DNA from: Trichocoleus sp. FACHB-46
Lineage (GTDB): Bacteria; Cyanobacteriota; Cyanobacteriia; FACHB-46
Reading direction: 5' to 3'
Length of the DNA stretch: 64,000 bases
Assembly: GCF_014695385.1 (NCBI RefSeq)
Contig: NZ_JACJOD010000076.1
Coordinates: forward strand, 124,001-188,000
The position numbers were made by a program, and so were the translations under genes. Under the pieces are notes generated by a model that saw only the letters and a list, made by a program, of their open reading frames with translations, was not told where the DNA came from and ran no database searches. Of this stretch, positions 43,606 to 52,767 are shown one piece after another; position 1 is the first letter of the stretch; every line of letters starts with the position of its first letter.

Positions 43606-46209
43606 TTAGCGGAGTTGACTAGAATCAGAATTTTTGTGACCTTCCAGTAACACTTCAAAAGTTGTCCAACCTTGGCCACTGTCTACTCGTAGCTCTCCAC
43701 CTATTTGCGCCACTAACTTCTGTACCAAGGCTAGTCCTAGGCCAGTTCCACCTTGCCGCCACGGGTCGGCATGAGGTACACGGTAAAACTTCTCAAAAAT
43801 ATGAGGCAATGCAGCAGGCGGGATTTCCGCTTGATTACTCACTTCAAACTGAGTCCTGAGCGCCGCAGTTTGATCAGGGAGAGCAGGGTCGATCTGCTGC
43901 TCAACTCTCAGTTGAATCTCGCCTTGAGGTGGCGTGTATTTACAGGCATTATTGAGCAACTCAGCTAGTAATCGAGCTAAGCTATTGCGGTCTGACTGAA
44001 TCGGCAGAACATGAAGTGGTAGATCAACTGTGAATTGTTGACCCCGCTCTTGCATTCGGGCTAAAAATGGTTGGATGATACTGGTCAGCCAGTCTTGAAG
44101 CACAATTGTCTCAAGGGATATAGGATAGCGATCTGCTTCAAGTCGCTGTAAGTCTAGCAAGTCATTGATTAGGTTCGCTTCTCTGGCGCACTCAGCTTGT
44201 AGGATTTCTAGGTATTGCTGCTGCCGCTCTGAGGAGGGAGAGAGCTTGAGCATGTGAAGTGCCAGCTTCATGTTAGAAATTGGCGTACGCAGTTCGTGGG
44301 ATACGGTACTCAGGAAGTCATCTTTGAGTTGATGCAGATGTTGCAAAACTTCGACTTGGGCTTGAGCTGCTTGATATAAGCGGGCTTGACGAATGGCGAT
44401 CGCGCACTGATTGGCTGCTTGTTGCACTAAGCGGACCTCTAGGTCATCGAACACGCAGTTGGGCAGGCGAAAGATCCATAGGTCTCCTAAGACTCCCTGA
44501 TCATCAAAGATTGGGCAAGCCAAAATCGCCGCTTGAGGTCTACTAAACTTGGGTGCTAAGCGACAGAACTGTAGGATCTGCCCCTCCAGCAACGCTTGGT
44601 GGACATCTGAGACAGTCTCTAGAGGCAATGCACCGCTCTGACTAGAAGGCCAACCAGGCTTCACCGCCTCGTAGTGGATTGTAATGACGTTTTTCTCTAG
44701 ATCATATAGGGCGGCATTACAGCACTCTGCGATTAGCGCCTGGTTTAATTCCTGTACCACAGTTTCTAGAATCTGGGCTTCATCCAAACTGTCCCGCACC
44801 TTATCTGTAACTCTTTTCAGCAGTGCTTCTAAATCGAGGGCTTGTCCCAGTTGCAAGGTACGTTCTTGTAATTCGGCTGTGCGCTGTGTCACGCGCAGCT
44901 CTAACTCATCCTTCACTGCTTCTAGAGCTGCAAAAGAGCCCCGCAATTGCGCCGCCATCTGGTTATGAGCTTGAGCTAAAACTCTAAATTCATTCACCCC
45001 TCCGAGGCTAACAGTTTGGTTAAAGTTCCCATTGGCTAGGGATTGGGAGGCCGAGCACAAGCGGAGAATTGGGTCAGTAATGCGGTGAGACGTGAGCACG
45101 CCTAGAACGATCGCCACCAGCAACGCCCCTAGGCACAGCAAAACCGTAGTGCGTCGGCTTGCTTCGATGTGCTCCATAAAATCTGCTTCTGGTACTACCA
45201 CTACAATCAACCAATCCAACCCATAACGGTCCGTAAAGGGCATGACTTGCACAAACTGCCGCTGACCCTCCACGACAAAATCGAGTTGTTGGCTCTGCCG
45301 AATAGAGCTAAAACTACCAAAGTATTTTTGTAATTGTTGCGCGGTCAGGCGAGTCATCTGATTTCGGCTGGCGATCGCACTTAGCCGTCGTCGCGGGTCC
45401 GCCACTCCCTCTAGATTCAAGCTAAAAGGTAGCTCAGCCGTTGAACTAGCCACGAGGTTGCCTGAGCGCTCGATGATAAAGGTTTGTCCAGAGCGGCCCA
45501 CCTTCAGCCGGTGCAAAAAGTCATCCAGTTGTGAGAGTGAAACCGTGGCATTGGTCGCACCAATTAAAGTCCCTGCTCCGTCATAAATAGGTCGAGTGGC
45601 ACTGACGGCTAGCCCTCTAGAAGAGAAATAGGGATAGACTGCTGTCCAAGTTGGTTTATTTGCTTGCACCGCCTCTCGATACCAGGGACGAATCCGAGGG
45701 TCGAAGGTGGTATCCAGTCGGATCAATTGCTGGCGATTACCTTGCTGATTAATTGTGTAGGTGTGGTACTTGCCAGCAGTGGAGGTATCGATCACGCGAA
45801 TGACGAGGGTTCCGTCCTGCAAGCGGTCCACAGCATGAATCTCTCCCTGCTCACTGCCAAAGGCGATCGGGCTTAAAGACTGAAACAACTGCATTTGTTG
45901 CCAAAAATGCTGCTCCAAACGCTTGCCGTCTCGCAAATTCAACTCCCCTAAGCGAAACGCACTGGCGTTGAGCGCAGTGACCAATTGCGGAGTTTCTAGA
46001 TAGTCAGCAAGATGCTGATGGACGCGATTTGTAACTTCGTTTCTCAGCTCAGCCGCAACTTCATTGACTGCTCTCTGACCATCTCTTAAGGAAAAATATG
46101 CCGTTAACCCAACCGCCGCGGTAATTTGCAGAACAAAAGGAACAATGAGCGCTACTCTGAGCGGCACATTCGATAAATCTCTAAACAGGGGATGCAAGAG
46201 CTTCTGCAT
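43606..46209 (-). CDS. Membrane sensor histidine kinase (dCache-HAMP-GAF-HisKA-HATPase)
   Basis: An 867-residue membrane kinase. A first transmembrane helix lies at about residues 18-40. A periplasmic double-Cache sensor (about 45-350) contains FDPRIRPWYREAVQ, typical of dCache ligand domains. A second helix lies at about 357-377, then HAMP, a coiled coil, a GAF (about 475-610), the phospho-acceptor in SHELRTP and the HATPase with NNACKYTPPQG and GGTGLGLALV. There is no receiver, so a separate response regulator must exist, perhaps outside this run. It likely senses a small extracellular molecule such as an amino or carboxylic acid. Confidence 0.88.
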   Translation of the reverse strand: MQKLLHPLFRDLSNVPLRVALIVPFVLQITAAVGLTAYFSLRDGQRAVNEVAAELRNEVTNRVHQHLADYLETPQLVTALNASAFRLGELNLRDGKRLEQHFWQQMQLFQSLSPIAFGSEQGEIHAVDRLQDGTLVIRVIDTSTAGKYHTYTINQQGNRQQLIRLDTTFDPRIRPWYREAVQANKPTWTAVYPYFSSRGLAVSATRPIYDGAGTLIGATNATVSLSQLDDFLHRLKVGRSGQTFIIERSGNLVASSTAELPFSLNLEGVADPRRRLSAIASRNQMTRLTAQQLQKYFGSFSSIRQSQQLDFVVEGQRQFVQVMPFTDRYGLDWLIVVVVPEADFMEHIEASRRTTVLLCLGALLVAIVLGVLTSHRITDPILRLCSASQSLANGNFNQTVSLGGVNEFRVLAQAHNQMAAQLRGSFAALEAVKDELELRVTQRTAELQERTLQLGQALDLEALLKRVTDKVRDSLDEAQILETVVQELNQALIAECCNAALYDLEKNVITIHYEAVKPGWPSSQSGALPLETVSDVHQALLEGQILQFCRLAPKFSRPQAAILACPIFDDQGVLGDLWIFRLPNCVFDDLEVRLVQQAANQCAIAIRQARLYQAAQAQVEVLQHLHQLKDDFLSTVSHELRTPISNMKLALHMLKLSPSSERQQQYLEILQAECAREANLINDLLDLQRLEADRYPISLETIVLQDWLTSIIQPFLARMQERGQQFTVDLPLHVLPIQSDRNSLARLLAELLNNACKYTPPQGEIQLRVEQQIDPALPDQTAALRTQFEVSNQAEIPPAALPHIFEKFYRVPHADPWRQGGTGLGLALVQKLVAQIGGELRVDSGQGWTTFEVLLEGHKNSDSSQLR

Positions 46210-46296
46210 GTATCCTAGTTTAGAGCCTGCTTAAAAGTGAGTGGGCAGTGGAGTCATTCATGATAGGTACAAAGCAAAAATTATAATAGCTTTTAC

Positions 46297-46455
46297 TTAA
46301 TACCTTCTAGCCGTGCCTGTCCTGTAGCTTAAGTGTAGCTCAGCAGCCTCACATAATGGTTCGCGCCACGCTTGATCGGAAATTTCTGGCAAGGGATAGC
46401 CGAGCGATCGCATCCCTGCCGAATAATATGCTGAATCATTAGGATGGTTGCCCCA
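46297..46455 (-). pseudogene. Possible gene remnant (low confidence)
   Basis: In the 250-base gap 46210-46457 the minus strand carries a protein-like frame ending at TAA (46299-46297), with sequence such as SAGMRSLGYPLPEISDQAW. It has no supported start beyond an internal ATG and no family I recognise. It may be chance or the tail of a lost gene. Confidence 0.2.
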
Positions 46456-46457
46456 GC

Positions 46458-47861
46458 TTACACAAGAGGTAAGCAAATGCTAAAACAAGTGTTTCCTGGC
46501 TTCGATTCAACCAAAATCGTGCCCTGGTGCCGATTTTCCACAATGCGTCGTACGGCTTCCAAGCCCAGCCCAGAGCCTTTGCCCACAGGTTTGGTCGTGA
46601 AAAATGGCTCAAAGATGCGTGACTGAGTTTCAGGCGGAATGCCATCGCCAGAATCCATGATGTCAACGCGGACAGAATGCTCTTTACGTTGCGTGGTAAT
46701 GGTCAGCACTCCTTTGCCATTCATAGCATCAATGGCGTTATCGATTAAGTTCGTCCACACCTGATTGAGTTCGCTGCCATAAACCAGTAACTTGGGCAGC
46801 TGCTTATCATAACACCGTTTAACTTGAACTCCCTGCTTGAGTTTATGAGCAAACAATCGCAAGGTATCTTCCAATCCTTGATGCACATCTACTTCTTGTC
46901 GAGTGCCTTGATCCAAGTAGGAATAGGACTTCATCGCTTGCACCAGTTCTGAAATTCGCTCTGCTCCCCGCAGACCATGTTTGATCATGGATATCACCTC
47001 AAACGAAAGTGATAGCCATTGCAACCCAATCTCGCGTAATTCAGTGGGGTCATCTCGCCAACGCACCATCAGTTGGTCTAAGGTTTCAGTCTCAACGCCT
47101 CCCTCTGCTAGGGGTTCTGCCAGTTTCCAAGCTTGGCTAACTCCATAGTCTTCTAGCCAATTTTCTAAGATTTCGGTGCGATCGCTCAGAGTTACAGCAT
47201 CTACGCGATTGTTCAGAATCAAGTCATATCCCGTATCCCGCGCCTGTAGCCACTGTTGCGTATGTGCGTCATCCACTTGGCGTTTACCATAAACCAAGTT
47301 CATGCGCTGGAGTTCTAGAATGGCTGGCGGCATCTCTCGCAATGCCCGCACCAGTGCGGCGGCGGGATTGTTGAGTTCATGAGCTAGACCTGCGGCTAGC
47401 GTGCCCAGGGCTGCCATTTTCTCCCGCCCCCGGATGAAGGACTCTAACCCACGCAACCGTTGTTCCACAATACGGAACACCATCCGCTCGAACGTGCGGC
47501 ATTCGTGCAACAGCGTCAGAAAGTCACTGGCCTCAATTTCGTGAAGATGGCAATCTGTGATGGCTCGCAGGGTCACTGGAGCAGGCTCATCTGTCAGGAC
47601 TTGAACTTCTCCAAAGAAGGCGGGTGCTTGATGTCTCCCTAGCGGGATCTCTGTCCCCTCACTGCGACGGGTAATCAGCATTTGACCCTTTACCAGGATA
47701 AATAAGCCCCGATGCGGATCTCGCTCTTGAATTAGTGTCTCTCCAGCCTGCACCATCACAGTTTGAGTGCGATCGCACACCCACTCTAATCGGGTTTGGG
47801 ACAGATGTTGAAACGCCTCCAGTTTGAGCAGGTCTTCGATGCACAACTTGCGATTCACCAT
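46458..47861 (-). CDS. Sensor histidine kinase with CRP-like cNMP-binding domain
   Basis: A soluble kinase of 467 residues. Residues about 10-130 form a cyclic-nucleotide/CRP-like beta-barrel (GLFILVKGQMLITRR, LRAITDCHLHEIEASDF). The acceptor His is in GLAHELNNPAAAL (about residues 163-173). The ATPase domain ends the protein, with NLIDNAIDAMNGKG and GKGSGLGLEAV. No receiver. Its start codon is one base from the stop of the REC-thioredoxin-reductase-like gene, so they form an operon. CRP-kinase plus REC-flavoprotein suggests a redox or ligand-sensing two-component pair in which the REC of the flavoprotein is the phosphate acceptor. Confidence 0.85.
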   Translation of the reverse strand: MVNRKLCIEDLLKLEAFQHLSQTRLEWVCDRTQTVMVQAGETLIQERDPHRGLFILVKGQMLITRRSEGTEIPLGRHQAPAFFGEVQVLTDEPAPVTLRAITDCHLHEIEASDFLTLLHECRTFERMVFRIVEQRLRGLESFIRGREKMAALGTLAAGLAHELNNPAAALVRALREMPPAILELQRMNLVYGKRQVDDAHTQQWLQARDTGYDLILNNRVDAVTLSDRTEILENWLEDYGVSQAWKLAEPLAEGGVETETLDQLMVRWRDDPTELREIGLQWLSLSFEVISMIKHGLRGAERISELVQAMKSYSYLDQGTRQEVDVHQGLEDTLRLFAHKLKQGVQVKRCYDKQLPKLLVYGSELNQVWTNLIDNAIDAMNGKGVLTITTQRKEHSVRVDIMDSGDGIPPETQSRIFEPFFTTKPVGKGSGLGLEAVRRIVENRHQGTILVESKPGNTCFSICLPLV

Positions 47862-47862
47862 G

Positions 47863-49524
47863 TCATACCTTACTTAGATAACGATGGATAAATTGCACCG
47901 CGATCGATCCTTCACCCACACCCGATGCCACCCGCTTCACGGAGTTATATCGCGCATCTCCGGCGGCAAAAATGCCGGGAACACTGGTTTCTAAAAGAAA
48001 AGGCGATCGATCCTGATTCCACCCTTTGGGAGGCTTGCCATCGCGGATTAAGTCAGGCCCAGTCAGGATAAACCCTCGCTCATCTCGCTCTACTACGCCA
48101 TCCAACCAATCGGTTTTGGGCATCGCCCCGATAAAGATAAACAAAGAGGCAGCTTCGACGGTTTCGCTCTCGCCTGTGTGGATGTTTTTGATGACAATCG
48201 CCTCTAGGTTTTTGTCGCCTTTGACTTCCTCAACCGCACAACCGACACAAACTTTGATATTATTTGTCGCTTCTATCTGGTCAATTAAGTACTGCGACAT
48301 ACTCTTGGTTAAGGGCGATCGCACCAACATCACGACTTCGAGGGCATATTTAGAGAAGTGCATCGCGGCTTGTCCAGCGGAGTTGGCACCGCCCACGATA
48401 TAAACGGTTTCACCCTGGCAAGCGATCGCTTCGGTCATCGCTGCTCCGTAATAGACGCCCGCTCCACACAGTTGGTCCATGCCTGGCACATCCAACTTGC
48501 GATAGGCAACTCCGGTTGCTACTAACAGCGCGTGACAACTAATTTCGCTGCCGTCGGCCAAATGCAGAATTCGGTAGGGATTAGTGATTTGGACTGCTGT
48601 TACTTCTTGAGGAGTGAGAATTTCTACCCCAAATCGCCGGGCTTGGGCTACCGCTCGCCGGGCCAAGTCTACCCCACTTAAGCCTACCGGAAATCCTAAA
48701 TAATTCTCAATGCGCGAGCTAGAACCCGCTTGCCCGCCTGGGGCTTGGCGCTCAATCATGACGGTGCTGAGTCCTTCTGAGGCTCCGTAAACCGCAGCGG
48801 CTAACCCTGCTGGCCCGCCACCAATAATAGCCAGGTCGTAGAAAGGACGCTCTGCTTGGGTTTGTAAGCCAATCTTTTCTGCAATCGCCAGATTTGAGGG
48901 TTGAATTAACCGGGAACCATCAGGAAACAAAACTAGTGGCAATTGTTGCTTGCCATCAGCTTCGGCATATTCCACTAGCTGCGTAGCTTCACCTTCTAGT
49001 TCAATATCTAACCATTGGTAAGGGACTTGGTTTCGCGCCAGAAAGTCTTTCACTTGATGAGACAAGGGAGACCAGCGGTTGCCAACTACCCGAATGCCCT
49101 CGAAGGGGGGCCGAAAGGACGCAAACCAGTCGTCTAGCAAATCATCTAAAATCGGGTACAACCGCTCTTCAGGAGGGTCCCAAGGCTTGAGTAGGTAATA
49201 GTCGATCTGGATACTATTGATGGCTCGAATGGCAGCATCTGTATCCGCATAGGCCGTGAGCAAGGCCCGCTTGGAGTTCGGGTACATATCCAGAGCCTGC
49301 TCTAGAAACTCAACTCCGCTCATTTGCGGCATGCGTTGGTCTACCAAGAAGAGCGCCACAAACTCATTGCGTAGCTTGAGCTGTTGTAAGGCATCCAATG
49401 CCGCCTGCCCAGAATCCGCTCGCACAATCCGGAAGCGATCGCCATACTGATGCCGTAAATCCCGTGACACTGTTTGCAGCACATCTGGATCATCATCCAC
49501 GGTGAGAATTACAGGTTTTGCCAT
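47863..49524 (-). CDS. REC-domain thioredoxin-reductase-like flavoprotein
   Basis: A 553-residue fusion. An N-terminal receiver (ILTVDDDPDVL; phospho-Asp in FLVDQRMPQMSG) is joined through a short alpha/beta module (about residues 145-225) to a thioredoxin-reductase-like FAD/NAD(P)H domain with IGGGPAGLAAAVYGASEG, GGQAGSSSRIENYLGF and VGGANSAGQAAMHF. The redox-active CxxC of thioredoxin reductase is missing: the region reads GAGVYYGAAMTEA. It should therefore be a flavin oxidoreductase or signal transducer, not a classical reductase. ATG 49524 is preferred over the GTG at 49527, given AGGAGA upstream. The CRP-kinase follows one base downstream. Confidence 0.88.
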   Translation of the reverse strand: MAKPVILTVDDDPDVLQTVSRDLRHQYGDRFRIVRADSGQAALDALQQLKLRNEFVALFLVDQRMPQMSGVEFLEQALDMYPNSKRALLTAYADTDAAIRAINSIQIDYYLLKPWDPPEERLYPILDDLLDDWFASFRPPFEGIRVVGNRWSPLSHQVKDFLARNQVPYQWLDIELEGEATQLVEYAEADGKQQLPLVLFPDGSRLIQPSNLAIAEKIGLQTQAERPFYDLAIIGGGPAGLAAAVYGASEGLSTVMIERQAPGGQAGSSSRIENYLGFPVGLSGVDLARRAVAQARRFGVEILTPQEVTAVQITNPYRILHLADGSEISCHALLVATGVAYRKLDVPGMDQLCGAGVYYGAAMTEAIACQGETVYIVGGANSAGQAAMHFSKYALEVVMLVRSPLTKSMSQYLIDQIEATNNIKVCVGCAVEEVKGDKNLEAIVIKNIHTGESETVEAASLFIFIGAMPKTDWLDGVVERDERGFILTGPDLIRDGKPPKGWNQDRSPFLLETSVPGIFAAGDARYNSVKRVASGVGEGSIAVQFIHRYLSKV

Positions 49525-49695
49525 CACTCAATCTCCTGTTATTCAACGGCCACAGTTAGGAATTTTGTATACCATTTATCGATTTGATGCTGCATTAACG
49601 TATACATATTCAGCATTTCTAGATAGAGAGCTATCTCAAACGCGATTCCGTTCGGGGAAAAAGCCAGACGCTCACTGAATTGATTAATTGATGGC

Positions 49696-49971
49696 TCAGT
49701 AGTTCTTTCCCTCCTCATCGGTAAAACACCACAGCCATTGTTCTCCTAATTCCGCTGAACTAATCACAGCATGTCCGCTCTCCTCATAATGACGACGTGC
49801 ATGCTGATTTTTGGAGGAATCGCAGCATAGCATCTTGCCGCAGGTCTGACAGATTCGCAGATGTACCCAGCGATCGTTAGTCCGCATGCACTCTTCACAC
49901 CGGAACATGGGGTAGTTAGCCTTCGGAATCAAGTTCTCCAGAGTCATTCCATTGAGATGTTGACAAGGCAT
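49696..49971 (-). CDS. UBP-type zinc-finger protein
   Basis: A 91-residue protein consisting of a zf-UBP (ubiquitin-specific-protease-type) finger: Cys3/His5, the pair CEEC (residues 25-28), then CQTCGKMLCC and H-x3-H and H spacing in NQHARRHYEESGH. The finger binds three zinc ions in eukaryotic relatives and recognises the C terminus of ubiquitin. Bacteria lack ubiquitin, so it should bind another C-terminal tail. It lies just upstream of the REC-flavoprotein gene on the same strand and may share regulation. Confidence 0.85.
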   Translation of the reverse strand: MPCQHLNGMTLENLIPKANYPMFRCEECMRTNDRWVHLRICQTCGKMLCCDSSKNQHARRHYEESGHAVISSAELGEQWLWCFTDEEGKNY

Positions 49972-50048
49972 AGGTTTTTACTATGTGAATGAGTAGGAAG
50001 TTTGTTTGGAGAAGAATAAATAGCCTTTCCTGACAACTCCATATAGTT

Positions 50049-50624
50049 TTATGGAAGGGGATACAGCCATTTGCAAAATAGTTGAGTTAGGTGTGGCATG
50101 ATGAGATAAGTGAGCAAGGCAACACTGAAGCCTGTACTGATCAGTTGCTGGACCAATATAGGCAAATCAGACATTAGTGGTGCCAGCAAATGGTTCGAGA
50201 TAGGAAGCGTGAGAAATACTCCTAGCCACGTCACTAACACCATTTTGTAGCGAGGGGGCGGCATCTCCACTCTGTTTGGGAGTGTAAACCAGGTTTCCAG
50301 TCCGGTTAGGGTTTGAACCGCTTCAGGCTTTTCAATTAGGGGCTGCAATCGCGCCAGCCACTCTTGCCGGATATCAGATTCTAGCCAAGTTTTGAGGTTA
50401 CTGTACTGATCGAATTTGAGGATGGCAACATATTCCGGGTGAGTATGATTCCACGGTCGAATTACATTGACTCCCAAGTGTCCTCTAAACTTTTGGGCAA
50501 CCGCAGCGATACCGTGCAACCACTCTTCATACCCATGCTCGCGCCCAGGGCGAACCGTATGAGAAATGATGGCAGTGACCTGCTGAGTTTTTGCATCTGT
50601 ACCAATTGCTTGGGGTTCAAACAT
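50049..50624 (-). CDS. Antibiotic-biosynthesis-monooxygenase-like protein with membrane tail
   Basis: A 191-residue protein. The first 115 residues form an ABM-type dimeric ferredoxin-like fold (VTAIISHTVRPGREHGYEEWL, HPEYVAILKFDQYSNLKTW). The C-terminal part has two hydrophobic helices (about residues 125-150 and 160-185), so the protein is membrane-anchored. This ABM-plus-two-TM form is a known small bacterial family of unknown role. The frame opens with TTG at 50633; the ATG at 50624 has GAGG nine bases upstream. Confidence 0.8.
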   Translation of the reverse strand: MFEPQAIGTDAKTQQVTAIISHTVRPGREHGYEEWLHGIAAVAQKFRGHLGVNVIRPWNHTHPEYVAILKFDQYSNLKTWLESDIRQEWLARLQPLIEKPEAVQTLTGLETWFTLPNRVEMPPPRYKMVLVTWLGVFLTLPISNHLLAPLMSDLPILVQQLISTGFSVALLTYLIMPHLTQLFCKWLYPLP

Positions 50625-50733
50625 GAAATGCAACCTCAGTGAGCGATCGCTTCAGACCAATGGAGTATCCACTAAATGTTCTGCCAGAAACCAAACCTGT
50701 AACTCGTTCGCAACACTTGACTCACTAACATGA

Positions 50734-51570
50734 TTATCCCTCTTTGAGAAAGTCTAGCAGTGCGGGGTTGACTTGTTCTGCATGAGTCCAGTTGATAGCG
50801 TGAGGACCATCAGGTATCACCACTAGACGACTACCTTTAATGAGATTCGGTAACCTGTTACCAGTGGAAGCGATCGGCAGGATGCGATCAGCCTCCCCTT
50901 GAATGATCAGGGTTGGCACATCAATGTGGGGCAAGTCATCCCGGAAATCGGTCAACCAGGAGGGTACACAGTCCAAGGTTCCTTTCGCAGAAGCTCCTGC
51001 CGCAACATTCCAACTCATCTGGATGGCCTCATTGCTGATGCGATCGCCGAGAAATACATCGACATTAAAGAAATTGTGAAGAAATGTAGAGAGATAGGCG
51101 GGACGGTCTGCGACAATGCTCTTCATAATGCCATCGAAGACGCTTTGATCCACTCCTTCCGGGTTATCGTCGGTCTTCAACAGGAAGGGGGGCACCGGAG
51201 CCATTAGTACTGCTTTACTCACCCGCTCTGAGCCGTACTTGCCGAGATAGCGCGTCACTTCACCCGTCCCCATCGAGAAGCCAACCAGCAAAACATCACG
51301 CAGGTCCAGTTCTGTGATGAGTGTGTTTAAATCTGCGGCGAAGGTGTCGTAGTCATAGCCAAAGGATGGCTGACTAGAGTTGCCAAAACCCCGGCGATCG
51401 TACGTGATGACTCGGTAGCCTGCTGCCAGCAAAACCCCTACTTGCTTTTCCCAGGAATGTCCGTTCAACGGAAAACCGTGAATGAGAACCACAGGCTGAC
51501 CTGTTCCGTGGTCTTCGTAGTAGATATCGATAGTGCCAGAATTTTCTTTGCCAACGGTGACGTAAGACAC
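50734..51570 (-). CDS. Alpha/beta hydrolase (non-haem haloperoxidase/arylesterase type)
   Basis: A 278-residue serine hydrolase: HGFPLNGHSW (oxyanion hole), GFSMGTGEV (nucleophile elbow), Asp in GEADRILPI and His in DGPHAINW. It resembles cofactor-free chloroperoxidases, whose physiological role is usually ester hydrolysis or perhydrolysis. The frame reaches back to 51609, but the GTG at 51570 has an AAAGGAGA box about eight bases upstream and gives the normal family N terminus. Another hydrolase gene of different type lies just upstream. Confidence 0.88.
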   Translation of the reverse strand: MSYVTVGKENSGTIDIYYEDHGTGQPVVLIHGFPLNGHSWEKQVGVLLAAGYRVITYDRRGFGNSSQPSFGYDYDTFAADLNTLITELDLRDVLLVGFSMGTGEVTRYLGKYGSERVSKAVLMAPVPPFLLKTDDNPEGVDQSVFDGIMKSIVADRPAYLSTFLHNFFNVDVFLGDRISNEAIQMSWNVAAGASAKGTLDCVPSWLTDFRDDLPHIDVPTLIIQGEADRILPIASTGNRLPNLIKGSRLVVIPDGPHAINWTHAEQVNPALLDFLKEG

Positions 51571-51663
51571 TTTAAAGTCTCCTTTCTGTGAGTAAGTCTG
51601 TGGAATCATTCACCTGTGCCAAGAGGCTACTCTTCTTGGCCACAAAACAGTATTTCAACTAAG

Positions 51664-52476
51664 CTAGGATGCTTTCATCGCAGCAGTTGCAGCCGCCTCG
51701 ATAAATTTAGCAACCTCTTTGGGATGAGAGACAAAGGGCACATGACTGGACTTGATCTCGCTAGTTTTGGCACCGATGCGTTTTGCCATAAAGCGCTCAA
51801 GTTCAGGGTTGATCGCCCGGTCTTCTTGAGTCACGAGATACCAGGAGGGAATTGTTTTCCAGGCAGCGCGATCCACTGCTTGATTGAAAGCGATACTAGC
51901 GACTGGCTTTTGGGTCGCTGCCATCACTCGGGCCTCAGCTAAGGAAACATCCTGAGCAAAGAACTCATGTAGCTTGGCTCGATCAATGAAGAGAAAGCCT
52001 GCGGTATCAGGCACAATTGCGGTGCTGAGTGGGGGGGCTGCATACCTACCATTCAACTCACTAATTTTTTCGCCTGCTTCGGGGGCAAAACCAGCGATAT
52101 AAACCAATGCCTTGACTTGTGGGTTGGTAGCTGCCGCGCTCGTAATCACGCTTCCCCCATAAGAATGTCCAACCACCACGACAGCACCCTTCTGAGCATC
52201 AATCACTCGCTTAGTGGTGGCAATATCTTCTGGGAGAGAGGTGAGCGTATTCTGCACAGCCGTCACAGTGTAGCCATCTTGTTCTAGCAACGGAATGATG
52301 TGTTGCCAGGATGTGGCATCAGCGAAGGTACCGTGAACCAGAACGATCGCGGGTTTGGAGTTGGAGCTTTGGGTTACTTCCTTAGAAGTGGCTACTTCTG
52401 CACGTATCAGCACAATTATTGAAACACTGAATGCCAGTAGCAACAGCAAAAGTTTTTGAATTTTGATGATTAGCAT
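51664..52476 (-). CDS. Exported alpha/beta hydrolase (EstC-like)
   Basis: A 270-residue serine hydrolase with VHGTFADATSW (HG oxyanion region), GHSYGG nucleophile elbow and a His in SSHVPFVSHP. An N-terminal hydrophobic stretch (residues about 9-25) acts as a signal peptide or anchor. The start codon and the sequence upstream of it match, nearly base for base, an internal part of the DsbA-like gene at 54045-54090. The 5' end of this gene was therefore rebuilt on a relic, and no ordinary ribosome-binding site is seen (GGAG is only one or two bases from the ATG). Substrate unknown. Confidence 0.8.
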   Translation of the reverse strand: MLIIKIQKLLLLLLAFSVSIIVLIRAEVATSKEVTQSSNSKPAIVLVHGTFADATSWQHIIPLLEQDGYTVTAVQNTLTSLPEDIATTKRVIDAQKGAVVVVGHSYGGSVITSAAATNPQVKALVYIAGFAPEAGEKISELNGRYAAPPLSTAIVPDTAGFLFIDRAKLHEFFAQDVSLAEARVMAATQKPVASIAFNQAVDRAAWKTIPSWYLVTQEDRAINPELERFMAKRIGAKTSEIKSSHVPFVSHPKEVAKFIEAAATAAMKAS

Positions 52477-52606
52477 ACTCCACCAAATAGCCGCTTCTTC
52501 ATACTTGTTGATAGGATGAATTTGAGGTTGAGGGAACTACCGAAACACAAAACATAGATAGTCTCCCGCAGCAGAGGTCGCATCGAGCTATCTTTGGATT
52601 GTCTTA
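52474..52606 (-). pseudogene. Relic of the DsbA-like gene
   Basis: Two blocks align with the intact DsbA-like gene (53839-54444). CATACTCCACCAAATAGCC matches 54045-54063 with the following TTGTTGAT; TTGAGGTTGAGGGAACT...CGAAACACAAA...CATAGATA matches 54172-54230 with few changes. About 80 bases between the blocks are deleted, and the frame is broken. It runs straight into repeat copy A, as the intact gene's upstream region leads to copy B. Confidence 0.75.
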
Positions 52607-52616
52607 ATTTGCATCA

Positions 52617-52731
52617 CCCTAATTTAGGGAACTCCCTCAGATCTGTCGTCCATTCCAAGTTCATACTTGCAGCCACACAACGATCAGCCATTAGGCAATC
52701 TGAAGTATGGGGTTGGCATCCAACTTAAGTT
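52617..52731 (-). repeat. Copy A of a three-copy 115-bp intergenic element
   Basis: Bounded by the palindrome AACTTAAGTT (52722-52731) and the inverted repeat CCCTAATTTAGGG (52617-52629). Read on the minus strand it matches copies B (54529-54643) and C (61996-62111) over its full length, with closer identity to C. It sits upstream of the decayed DsbA relic and the exported hydrolase gene. Confidence 0.75.
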
Positions 52732-52767
52732 CAGATCTATCTCAAACTTAGAGGCAAAACTCATAGT

